Positions 37,754 through 45,077 of a stretch of DNA of 64,000 bases are shown here, one piece after another. The stretch's first letter is position 1. Each line of letters opens with the position of its first letter. The translations under genes and the position numbers were made by a program. The DNA is from Sphingobium bisphenolivorans (GTDB lineage Bacteria; Pseudomonadota; Alphaproteobacteria; Sphingomonadales; Sphingomonadaceae), in contig NZ_ASTG01000005.1 in the NCBI RefSeq assembly GCF_000412635.1, forward strand, positions 62,001 through 126,000, written 5' to 3'. The notes beneath the pieces are model-generated. The model did no database searches, was not told where the DNA came from, and was given only the letters and a program-made list of their open reading frames with translations.

Positions 37754-37782
37754 ATAAAATAAGGGGCCGCCGCAGCAGCCCC
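37754..37782 (-). terminator. Intrinsic terminator of the tonB-exbB-exbD operon
   Basis: On the minus strand a stem GGGGCTGC/GCGGCCCC with four-base loop (one G-U pair) is followed by TTATTTTA. It lies about 210 bases after the last exbD stop, before the PilZ gene. Confidence 0.78.
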
Positions 37783-37989
37783 CCTACAAGGTCGAACAAG
37801 GTGCGAGAGGACGTTCGCGTCGCCCCGCCAACCCGGAAACGGGAAGTCATACATTCCCGGCCAGACGGCGGCGGCGTATTCCGTCCCTGGAGCGAAGGCC
37901 CTGAGTCCGATGCTCCAACGCTTGCTCAGCGCTCGTTATCGGCGGGCGAACTTTTCGGCTTGTGCACCAACCAAGTCCGCCATGCCGAG

Positions 37990-38412
37990 TTAGAAATTGC
38001 CGTATTGCTCGTTGCCGACGAAGCCGAGCTTCGTCACGCCGGCACGCTTGATCTCCGCCAACACCTGGTCGACGACGACATAGCGGGTCTGCGCGTTCGG
38101 CTGGAACTGCAGCTCAGGCTCGACGGGCAAGCGCAGCGACTGCTGCAGATACTGACGCAGCGTCAGCAAATCGATGCCAGATCCATTCCAGGTAATCACG
38201 CCACCAGCATCAATCGCGACCTTGTTTTTCACAGGGTCGATCACGCTATCGGTCGGCGGCGCATTCTGCGGCAGGTCGATCTTCACCGCATGGGTTTGGA
38301 TCGGGATGGTGATGATGAACATGATGAGGAGAACGAGCATGACGTCGATCAACGGCGTCGTGTTCATTTCCATCATCGGTTCGCCATCGTCTTTTCCGGC
38401 ACTCATTGCCAT
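37990..38412 (-). CDS. exbD: ExbD/TolR family protein (second copy)
   Basis: A 140-residue inner-membrane protein of the TonB energising complex. The single span (about residues 20-40, PLIDVMLVLLIMFIIT) has the conserved Asp23-type residue in IDVML that carries protons, followed by a periplasmic domain with Y.V.VDQVLAEIKRAG and GFVGNE. ATG at 38410-38412 has AGGAG seven bases upstream. It is the last gene of tonB-exbB-exbD-exbD, 81 bases after the first exbD, a spacer that holds a 12-base inverted repeat. Confidence 0.95.
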   Translation of the reverse strand: MAMSAGKDDGEPMMEMNTTPLIDVMLVLLIMFIITIPIQTHAVKIDLPQNAPPTDSVIDPVKNKVAIDAGGVITWNGSGIDLLTLRQYLQQSLRLPVEPELQFQPNAQTRYVVVDQVLAEIKRAGVTKLGFVGNEQYGNF

Positions 38413-38427
38413 GGCGATACTCCTAGA

Positions 38428-38474
38428 GCATTTTCGAGGAACGGCCGACGGGCGGACATGGGCCTCGAAAATGC
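38428..38474. repeat. Perfect 12-base inverted repeat between the exbD genes
   Basis: Arms GCATTTTCGAGG (38428-38439) and CCTCGAAAATGC (38463-38474) separated by 23 bases. It lies in the spacer of the two exbD genes, upstream of the second gene's ribosome-binding site. No T-run follows on the minus strand, so it may be an extragenic palindrome or a point of mRNA processing rather than a terminator. Confidence 0.75.
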
Positions 38475-38493
38475 GTCAACAAACAAGTGGAAC

Positions 38494-38982
38494 TTAAAGC
38501 CGCCGCGTCTGCGAACCCGGTTCGGGCTCGGAGATGAAGCCGACCTTCGGGAAACCGGCGCGCTGCATCGTATAGATGGTCCCGCCGATGCACCGATAAG
38601 GCGTGTTGATGTCGCCGCGGATATGCACTTCGGGCAGATCCTCGGGCGTCAGATTTTCAACACCGCCAGCCTTCTTGATGTCCGCTTCAAGCTTCGCGAC
38701 CGCACGGTCGAGCAGCTCGTTCGAGGACACGCGGGTCAGGTTCCAATAGACCGCACAGCTACCGTCCGAGCCTGTCGTGATCGACAGGGAAACATTTTCC
38801 GGTTTCGTCGTCGTCGGCTCGAACGCGACCTTGGGGAGCTGCAGCTGAACCGTCTGAACGACGACCGGGACCGCGATGAGGAAGATGATGAGCAACACCA
38901 GCATGACGTCGACGAGCGGCGTCGTGTTGATGTCGGACATCGGGGTATCATCACCGCCGTCGGAGCCAACACTCATTGCCAT
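38494..38982 (-). CDS. exbD: ExbD/TolR family protein (first copy)
   Basis: A 162-residue ExbD-like protein. The N-terminus carries the single membrane span with the key acidic residue (TPLVDVMLVLLIIFLIAVP). A periplasmic part follows with an insert of about 20 residues compared with the second copy. Together with ExbB it forms the proton channel driving TonB. ATG at 38980-38982 with AGGA eight bases upstream. Lies 117 bases after exbB, with several GC-rich hairpins in the spacer. Confidence 0.95.
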   Translation of the reverse strand: MAMSVGSDGGDDTPMSDINTTPLVDVMLVLLIIFLIAVPVVVQTVQLQLPKVAFEPTTTKPENVSLSITTGSDGSCAVYWNLTRVSSNELLDRAVAKLEADIKKAGGVENLTPEDLPEVHIRGDINTPYRCIGGTIYTMQRAGFPKVGFISEPEPGSQTRRL

Positions 38983-39099
38983 TGATAATTTCCTAACATG
39001 CGTCTCGATGGTGCCCCGCCTGAGCGAGGCCCACTTCCGGCGGGGAACCGCGGCGGCCGCAGCCGTCCGCCCGGTTCCCGCACCGGCACCTTAAGCCGA

Positions 39100-39858
39100 T
39101 CAGGCCTTGGTCGGAGCAGCAGCCGGCTTTGCGCCCGCAGCGGCCGGAGCAGCGGCGATCGAGGGCTTCACGGCGCCGTCCGAAACCAGATAGGCGAGCA
39201 GGTCGACGGTGAAACCGTTCAGCTGTTCGGCGATCGACTTGTTGCGGCGCTGCAGGAAGTTGTAGGCGAGCACCGCGGGAACGGCCACGGCCAGACCCAA
39301 AGCGGTCATGATCAGAGCTTCACCGACCGGGCCGGCAACGGCGTCGATCGAGGCCTGACCGGCAGCACCGATCTTGATGAGCGCGCGGTAGATACCGATA
39401 ACCGTACCGAACAGACCGATGAACGGCGAGGTCGCACCGACGGTGGCGAGGAACGCCAGGCCCGTGCCGAGGCTCGAGTTGATCGCGGCTTCCGAGCGAG
39501 CGAGCGAGCCGTGCAGCCAGTCATGCGCTTCGACCGGATCCTTCAGCTTGCCATGCTCGTCCTGAGCCTTGATGCCGTCGTCGACGATCTGCTTGTAGGC
39601 CGAGTTCTTCTCCAGCTTGGCCGAACCTTCGCGCAGGTTGGCGGCGCGCCAGAAGGATGCACGCACCTTCTTGCCCTGGTTGATGACCTTCTGCTGCTCG
39701 ATCAGCTTGGTGAACAAAATGTAGAAAGTGCCAACCGACATGGCGCAAAGGATGATGAACACGGTCCAGGCAATGGTACCGCCCTGCTCAAGGGCTTCCA
39801 TCAGGCCGTACGGGTTCTCCGACTTCGGCGCGGCGGCCGCTGCGATAGAAATCAACAT
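39100..39858 (-). CDS. exbB: ExbB/TolQ/MotA proton channel protein
   Basis: A 252-residue inner-membrane protein with three hydrophobic spans, near residues 25-50, 140-165 and 175-200. LATVGATSPFIGLFGTVIGIY is the MotA/TolQ/ExbB channel signature, and GPVGEALIMTALGLAVAVPAVLAYN is the last span. Combined with two ExbD proteins and TonB downstream of the outer-membrane receptors it converts proton flow to transport energy. ATG at 39856-39858 is preferred to a TTG two codons before. Alanine-rich N-terminus and a C-terminal alanine/proline tail are typical of sphingomonad ExbB. Confidence 0.96.
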   Translation of the reverse strand: MLISIAAAAAPKSENPYGLMEALEQGGTIAWTVFIILCAMSVGTFYILFTKLIEQQKVINQGKKVRASFWRAANLREGSAKLEKNSAYKQIVDDGIKAQDEHGKLKDPVEAHDWLHGSLARSEAAINSSLGTGLAFLATVGATSPFIGLFGTVIGIYRALIKIGAAGQASIDAVAGPVGEALIMTALGLAVAVPAVLAYNFLQRRNKSIAEQLNGFTVDLLAYLVSDGAVKPSIAAAPAAAGAKPAAAPTKA

Positions 39859-39937
39859 TTTCAAGACTTCCCTCTCAAAGGATCAATAAATCAGGGGAGG
39901 CAGCACTGAGTAGCTTGGTGCCCGCCTGCCCTTCAAA

Positions 39938-40597
39938 TCATTCCGGCAGGCGCCAGGTGATACGGCCGTTATAAGTATCGGCCATCGGCTGCCCATCGCT
40001 GCCCACGGCTGGCTTGAAGCGCGCGCGCTTCGGCAGCAGTCGACAGGTTGCCTCGTCAAGGTCGGAATGACCGGTCGAGGACGTGATGTTGCAGCTGGTG
40101 ACACGACCATCCGGGCCGATTTCCAGACGGAACCCGGCCGTACCCGAACGTTCTTCACGCTGAGCGCGGCTCGGATAGTCGGCGTCGCTCAACCAGCTGC
40201 CCGGATTGCTGCGGGGAGCAGCGCGGGTAGCGGCGACCGGCGGCGGCGGCGGAGGGGCCGGCGGCGGCGGTGCGGCGACCGGAACCGGGTTGAACACCGG
40301 CGGAGGCGTACGAACCGTCTGGACCGGCGGCGCCTGGACCGGGGTCTGGACGATCGGCGGCGGGGCCACAACCGGCGGCGGTTCGACCGGCTGGTCTGGC
40401 GGCGGCGGCGGCGGCTCCTCGTCCGGTGGCGGTGGTTCCTCCTTCACGTCGATCACGTTCAGCTGTTCCGCCGCCTTTTTGACATATTTCATGCCAAGGC
40501 CGGTGACGAAGGCATAACCCAGAACAGCGTGAATCAGGGCGACGATAACGATCGAGATCGTACGACTCGACCCTTGCGAGTGGTCAGCATAGGCCAT
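39938..40597 (-). CDS. tonB: TonB energy transducer
   Basis: A 219-residue periplasmic protein. Residues 14-35 form one membrane span (ISIVIVALIHAVLGYAFVTGLG). A proline-rich linker of about 75 residues (PPPPDEEPPPPPP and longer runs) crosses the periplasm. The C-terminal domain (about 140-219) has the TonB pattern YPSRAQREERSGTAGFRLEIGPDGRVTSC... ending with ITWRLPE. It couples the proton-driven ExbB/ExbD complex to outer-membrane receptors, which are abundant in sphingomonads. First gene of its operon; exbB follows after 79 bases. ATG at 40595-40597. Confidence 0.96.
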   Translation of the reverse strand: MAYADHSQGSSRTISIVIVALIHAVLGYAFVTGLGMKYVKKAAEQLNVIDVKEEPPPPDEEPPPPPPDQPVEPPPVVAPPPIVQTPVQAPPVQTVRTPPPVFNPVPVAAPPPPAPPPPPPVAATRAAPRSNPGSWLSDADYPSRAQREERSGTAGFRLEIGPDGRVTSCNITSSTGHSDLDEATCRLLPKRARFKPAVGSDGQPMADTYNGRITWRLPE

Positions 40598-40846
40598 TCG
40601 GCAACGACACTCCTTAACTCAGCTTTACCAGTTGATTATCGGCAAATAAGCCAAAAACGGCCCGAGCTGGCCGGGCTACCCCGGTCATCTTGGCCCCTAT
40701 CCGTTCATTTGCTACCGTGCGAACTCCTATCGCGGCGCATCGTGGCACGCAAACGCTTTATCGATTGGATCATTTGCGGCTACCATTCCACAGGAGAAAG
40801 ACTTGCATGTGACATAGTTGCCACGCTCCGCCATCATAGGACGAAG

Positions 40847-41725
40847 ATGAAAAAGAAATCCACCATTACGTTTCAGGCCGCGGCCCTGGCTTGCCTCATT
40901 TTTGCCGCACAGTCGCAGATTTCCGTGGCTCAGCCGCCCAGCGAGAACGCGGCAGCAAGCGCTGCGGATCGCGTCGGAGGCCTGTCCTATGCCGATATCG
41001 CCGACCTCGCCGACATGGCGCCGCTGGTGGCAGAGGCGCGAATTGGCAACATCATCAGCCTCAAGCCCGATCGGGCTGGAACGGTCCCCGCCGGCTATCG
41101 AAGAGTGTATGTGGAGGCTGACGTCACCAATCTGATTCGCGGTGAGGGTGGGATCAGCCCGACAGTGCGCTATCTCTACGATGCCCGTCTGGATGAGCGC
41201 GGCAAGATCCCCAAGCTCAAGAAGATGCGGGTCATCCTGTTCGCGCGTCCCGGTGGACGCCCCGGGGAAATCCAGCTTGTCGCCCGCGACGCCCAGATCA
41301 CGGCCAGCCCCGATGCGGCCAGCCGCGTGAAGGGAATTCTGTCCGAGCTGGTCGCGACAAACGCTCCCCCGCGAATCATCGGCCTTGGCGATGCGTTTCA
41401 CGTCGCCGGCACCGTCGCCGGCGAAGGAGAGACGCAAATCTTCCTGCGCACGGAGAATGGCGACCCTGTGTCGCTGTCGATCCTGCGGCGGCCAGGACAG
41501 CAGCCGCGCTGGGCGGTCGCGCTCGGCGAGATTGTCGATGAAGCCGCGCGTCCGCCCGAGCGGGGGAGCCTGCTATGGTATCGCCTCGCCTGCGGCCTGC
41601 CCTCCACATTGCCTGCGCGATCGGTCCGGGCGCTCTCCCCGCAGGACGCGGAGGCGGCGCGAGCAGATTATCAGATCGTCGTGCAAGCGCTGGGCGCATG
41701 CGGCCGGACACGTCGGACCGGCTGA
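40847..41725 (+). CDS. Exported protein of unknown function
   Basis: A 292-residue protein I do not recognise. A signal peptide (KKKSTITFQAAALACLIFAAQSQISVAQ) with cleavage likely near residue 28 leads to a mature part of about 260 residues with mixed alpha/beta composition, including VEADVTNLIRGEGGISP, MRVILFARPGGRPGEIQLVARDAQ and a C-terminal Cys-containing tail (LACGLPSTLP and ALGACGR). The ATG at 40847 follows AGGACGAAG and gives a clean signal peptide; a much longer frame reading back to 40067 would run antisense through tonB and is rejected. The gene precedes hom by 75 bases, so transcription might be joint. No paralogue in the window. Confidence 0.75.
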   Translation: MKKKSTITFQAAALACLIFAAQSQISVAQPPSENAAASAADRVGGLSYADIADLADMAPLVAEARIGNIISLKPDRAGTVPAGYRRVYVEADVTNLIRGEGGISPTVRYLYDARLDERGKIPKLKKMRVILFARPGGRPGEIQLVARDAQITASPDAASRVKGILSELVATNAPPRIIGLGDAFHVAGTVAGEGETQIFLRTENGDPVSLSILRRPGQQPRWAVALGEIVDEAARPPERGSLLWYRLACGLPSTLPARSVRALSPQDAEAARADYQIVVQALGACGRTRRTG

Positions 41726-41800
41726 TCCTTTTCCTTGGACAGGAGCGCGCAGGCGGCTATCAGCGCGGCTTCATCCCAGCCGGAAGGACGAGAAGACGCC

Positions 41801-43105
41801 ATGACCAATCTGCACCGCCATGCCCCGCTGCGCGTCGCGCTCGTCGGCCTCGGCACGGTGGGCGGAGGGGTTATTCGGCTGCTTCAGACCAATGCCGACC
41901 TCATTGCGCGCCGCGCCGGCTGCCCGATCCAGGTCGTCGCCATTTCCGCGCGTGACCGGAACAAGGATCGCGGCGTCGACCTGACTCCCTATGAGTGGGT
42001 CGACGACATGACGACGCTGGCGACGCGCGAGGATATCGACGTGGTGGTGGAGTTGATCGGCGGCGCGGATGGCCCTGCCCTCACCCTCGCCCGCCAGTGC
42101 CTCAGCGTCGGCAAACCCTTTGTCACCGCGAACAAGGCGATGCTGGCGCATCATGGGCTGGACCTTGCCGCGCTGGCAGAGAAGGCTGGCGTTGCGCTCA
42201 AATATGAAGCGGCGGTCGCGGGCGGCATCCCCGTGATCAAGGGCATGCGCGAAGGCGCCGCCGCGAACGAGATCAGCCGTGTCTACGGCATCCTCAACGG
42301 CACCTGCAATTACATCCTGACCACGATGGAGAAGGAAGGGCGCGGCTTTGGCGAGGTGCTCAAGGAAGCGCAGGAACTGGGCTATGCCGAGGCTGATCCG
42401 AGCTTCGATATCGACGGCATCGATGCCGCGCACAAGCTGACGATCCTTGCCGGCCTCGCCTTCGGGACGGAACTGGACTTCGACAATGTGGCGATCACCG
42501 GCATCCGTCACGTCATCGCCGCCGACATCGCCGAAGCGGCGGCGCTCGGCTATCGCATCCGCTTGGTAGGCATGGCGGAAAATGGGCCGGAGGGCCTGTT
42601 CCAGCGGGTCCACCCGATGCTGGTGCCGCTCGATCATCCGCTCGCCCATGTGGACGGATCGTTGAACGCGGTCGTGGCGGAGGGCAATTTCGTCGGCCGC
42701 CTCTTCTTCCAGGGTCGCGGAGCCGGTGACGGGCCGACGGCGTCGGCGGTCGTCGCGGACCTGATCGACGTCGCGCGCGACGAATATGGCGATGCGCTCG
42801 CCATGCCGGTAGCAGCGCTCGCGCAGCAGCATCCCGCCGACGCCGGCGCGCGCGTCGGCCGTGCCTATCTGCGCTTCAAGGTGCAGGACCGCCCTGGTGT
42901 GCTCGCGGAAATCGCCGCCGCCACGCGTGACGCAGGCGTCTCCATCGAAAGCATGATCCAGCGCGGCGCCAACCAGGCGGACGGAGTGCTGGTTGCCATC
43001 GTGACCCATGCGGGCGAGGAGCGCTGCGTGCTCAACACGCTGGAGCGGCTGGCCGGATCGGACAGCCTGCTGCAGACGCCGATGGTCATGCACATCCTCG
43101 ATTGA
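41801..43105 (+). CDS. hom: Homoserine dehydrogenase
   Basis: Reduces aspartate semialdehyde to homoserine with NAD(P)H, leading to threonine and methionine. The 434-residue protein has the Rossmann loop VGLGTVGGGV near residue 15, VTANKAMLAHHG, the conserved EAAVAGGIPVIKG, and a C-terminal ACT domain (about 350-434; FKVQDRPGVLAEIAAATRDAGVS), which mediates threonine feedback. ATG at 41801 has AGAAGAC upstream and gives the family N-terminus. glpX follows downstream after a small opposite-strand gene; hom-glpX neighbourhood is common in alphaproteobacteria. Confidence 0.97.
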   Translation: MTNLHRHAPLRVALVGLGTVGGGVIRLLQTNADLIARRAGCPIQVVAISARDRNKDRGVDLTPYEWVDDMTTLATREDIDVVVELIGGADGPALTLARQCLSVGKPFVTANKAMLAHHGLDLAALAEKAGVALKYEAAVAGGIPVIKGMREGAAANEISRVYGILNGTCNYILTTMEKEGRGFGEVLKEAQELGYAEADPSFDIDGIDAAHKLTILAGLAFGTELDFDNVAITGIRHVIAADIAEAAALGYRIRLVGMAENGPEGLFQRVHPMLVPLDHPLAHVDGSLNAVVAEGNFVGRLFFQGRGAGDGPTASAVVADLIDVARDEYGDALAMPVAALAQQHPADAGARVGRAYLRFKVQDRPGVLAEIAAATRDAGVSIESMIQRGANQADGVLVAIVTHAGEERCVLNTLERLAGSDSLLQTPMVMHILD

Positions 43106-43109
43106 GCGG

Positions 43110-43412
43110 TTAATCCAGCCCGAAACTGCGCAGCAGCGTCTGGGTGATGGGCTCACCCAGACGGAAGAGCTGGCGGTTGGCCCGCTTCATGCATTGCGCC
43201 CCGACGATCCTGCACGGCCGCGCGTCGAAGCGGTAGGCGGACATCTTCGCATCATCCGCCGGAACTGCCGCGCCGATCAGCGGCAACGTGGGGGCGCGCG
43301 TCCCCCCCAGGCAGAGGGAAGGAACAATATCGCACCGGGCGGGTCGCCCGACAGAGGCCGGGGGCGCCACTGATTGGCTGGTCAGGCTGGCGGCAATCAG
43401 CAGGACGATCAT
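43110..43412 (-). CDS. Small Cys-containing exported protein
   Basis: A 100-residue protein between hom and glpX but on the other strand, convergent with hom. A short hydrophobic N-terminus (MIVLLIAASLTSQSVA) looks like a signal peptide. The mature part has four Cys (27, 34, 67 and 74) and could form two disulfides in the periplasm. I do not recognise a family. It is short but has a plausible signal and a clear start ATG at 43410-43412, and it does not overlap hom. Confidence 0.55.
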   Translation of the reverse strand: MIVLLIAASLTSQSVAPPASVGRPARCDIVPSLCLGGTRAPTLPLIGAAVPADDAKMSAYRFDARPCRIVGAQCMKRANRQLFRLGEPITQTLLRSFGLD

Positions 43413-43576
43413 CTACAACCCTTTTGATATTGTTGGGCAACGCAGCAAAGCGGGCTTTCGTTGCATCCCGCCGTCGAAAAGCGCAGGGTCGGAAAGCGGC
43501 CGGCTCGACAAGCGGGGGGCGACATCCTATCCACCGCCCCCATGTGGCGGCCAAGGCTGCGGGGAGAGGAATGACT

Positions 43577-44560
43577 ATGGTGCAGGCAAGCTCGATTCTG
43601 GATCGCGTTCTGGTGCTCGAAATGGTGCGCGTGACGGAGGCCGCAGCCATCGCCGCGTCGAAGCTCATCGGCCGTGGCGATGAGAAGGCTGCCGACGCCG
43701 CCGCGGTCGAGGCGATGCGGCTAGCCTTCAATGATCTCTACATGGACGGCACCGTCGTCATCGGCGAAGGCGAACGCGACGAGGCGCCGATGCTCTACAT
43801 CGGGGAGAAAGTCGGCAACGCGATCGGCACCGGTCCTCGCATCGACATCGCGCTCGATCCGCTCGAGGGTACGACCATCACCGCGAAGGCTGGACCGAAC
43901 GCGCTTGCCGTGCTGGCGATTTCAGAGGAAGGCGGGCTGCTGAACGCGCCTGACGTCTATATGGAAAAGCTGGCCGTCGGGCCTGGGCTGCCCGAGGACA
44001 TCATCGACATGAACAGGAGCGTGCGGGCGAATGTGGAGGCCGTCGCCCGGGCGAAGGGCGTCGATCCGCATGAAATCATCGTCTGCGTCCTTGACCGGCC
44101 GCGCCATGAGAAGCTGATCGGCGAGCTGCGCGAGATCGGCTGCGGCATCATGCTGATCCCCGATGGCGACGTCGCGGGCGTGATCGCGACCACGGATCCT
44201 GAAACCAATGTCGATATGTATATGGGGTCGGGTGGCGCGCCGGAGGGCGTGCTGGCCTGCGCCGCGCTGCGCTGTGTCGGCGGACAGTTCAAGGGCAAGC
44301 TGCTTTTCCGCAACGATGACGAACGCGCCCGCGCCCGCAAATGGGGCATCACCGATCTCGACAAAGTCTATGATCTGAAGGAACTGGCCAAGGGCGACTG
44401 CATCTTCGCCGCGACGGGCGTGACCGACGGCTCGCTGCTCGCGGGGGTCAAGCGCCTGCCCGGCGGCAAGCTCACGACGGAGAGCGTCGTCATGCGCGCC
44501 AGCACCGGAACCGTGCGCTGGGTAAAGGGCGAGCATCGGATCGATCGCAAGCACATCTGA
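43577..44560 (+). CDS. glpX: Fructose-1,6-bisphosphatase class II
   Basis: Hydrolyses fructose 1,6-bisphosphate in gluconeogenesis; needed for growth on glycerol, linking to glpK/glpD at 46.9-49.9 kb. The 327-residue protein shows the GlpX signatures DGTVVIGEGERDEAPMLYIGEKVG and DPLEGTT, with metal ligands Glu and Asp in these blocks. The start is uncertain by two codons: GAGAGGA is followed by ATGACTATG; the second ATG (43577) has ideal spacing and is used, the first is at 43571. A hairpin follows the stop. hom lies upstream with a small opposite-strand gene between. Confidence 0.97.
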   Translation: MVQASSILDRVLVLEMVRVTEAAAIAASKLIGRGDEKAADAAAVEAMRLAFNDLYMDGTVVIGEGERDEAPMLYIGEKVGNAIGTGPRIDIALDPLEGTTITAKAGPNALAVLAISEEGGLLNAPDVYMEKLAVGPGLPEDIIDMNRSVRANVEAVARAKGVDPHEIIVCVLDRPRHEKLIGELREIGCGIMLIPDGDVAGVIATTDPETNVDMYMGSGGAPEGVLACAALRCVGGQFKGKLLFRNDDERARARKWGITDLDKVYDLKELAKGDCIFAATGVTDGSLLAGVKRLPGGKLTTESVVMRASTGTVRWVKGEHRIDRKHI

Positions 44561-44573
44561 ACGCGGCGCCAAT

Positions 44574-44600
44574 GAAGAAGGGGGCAGCGCCCCCCTCTTC
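44574..44600. terminator. Terminator-like hairpin between glpX and the MerC gene
   Basis: Twelve-base arms (44574-44585 and 44589-44600) with one mismatch and a three-base loop, in a gap of convergent genes. No clear T-run follows on either side, so it may end both transcripts weakly or be an extragenic palindrome. Confidence 0.5.
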
Positions 44601-44616
44601 CCAACCGGGTTAGAAA

Positions 44617-44994
44617 TTATCGCCCGGCGCGGTGATTGAGGTCGTGGCCCAGCGCCAATATGGCGACGCCCAGCAGCGTATAAGCGCTTTCCTGCAGCCC
44701 ATGATCCATGGTGAGCGCGCCGGCCATGATCCCGAGGCCCAGCGAGCCGATGGCGGCAGGCATCATGAAGCCATGGGAAAACACGCCGTGGCCGAGCGCG
44801 ACGGCGCCCAGCAGGATCGCCAGCAAAAGTCCGACCTCATGGAAGATCGGGCTTTCGAAAATACCTCCGGCCGAAGCCAGCAGACCCAGCACCACCGCAG
44901 AGATGAAGCAATGCGCGACGCACATGCCCGACAGCGCGATCGCGAGGCGGTCAAGGCGCCCGTTGAGAAGATGTTGGCGAAGGCTGATCGGCAT
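44617..44994 (-). CDS. MerC family membrane protein
   Basis: A 125-residue inner-membrane protein with four hydrophobic helices. The family motif is in the first helix: GMCVAHC (Cys25, His28, Cys29), which in MerC proteins binds mercury during uptake. No other mer gene (merR, merA, merT, merP) is present, so it is probably a generic MerC-domain protein rather than a mercury resistance factor. ATG at 44992-44994. Convergent with glpX. Confidence 0.87.
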   Translation of the reverse strand: MPISLRQHLLNGRLDRLAIALSGMCVAHCFISAVVLGLLASAGGIFESPIFHEVGLLLAILLGAVALGHGVFSHGFMMPAAIGSLGLGIMAGALTMDHGLQESAYTLLGVAILALGHDLNHRAGR

Positions 44995-45077
44995 GGTGCA
45001 CGCTACATAAGGGGGAGCGTGAAAAGTTACAACATATCATCCCGTCTTTTTTGATGCCGGCCCCTCGGTCGGTCGGG

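Noticed and set aside
40067..40846. Upstream extension of the exported protein gene at 40847 back through tonB
   Set aside because: It would run antisense through tonB; the true signal peptide begins at the ATG with AGGA at 40847.
44617..44994. Mercury resistance locus
   Set aside because: Only a MerC-domain protein is present, with no merR, merA, merT or merP nearby.
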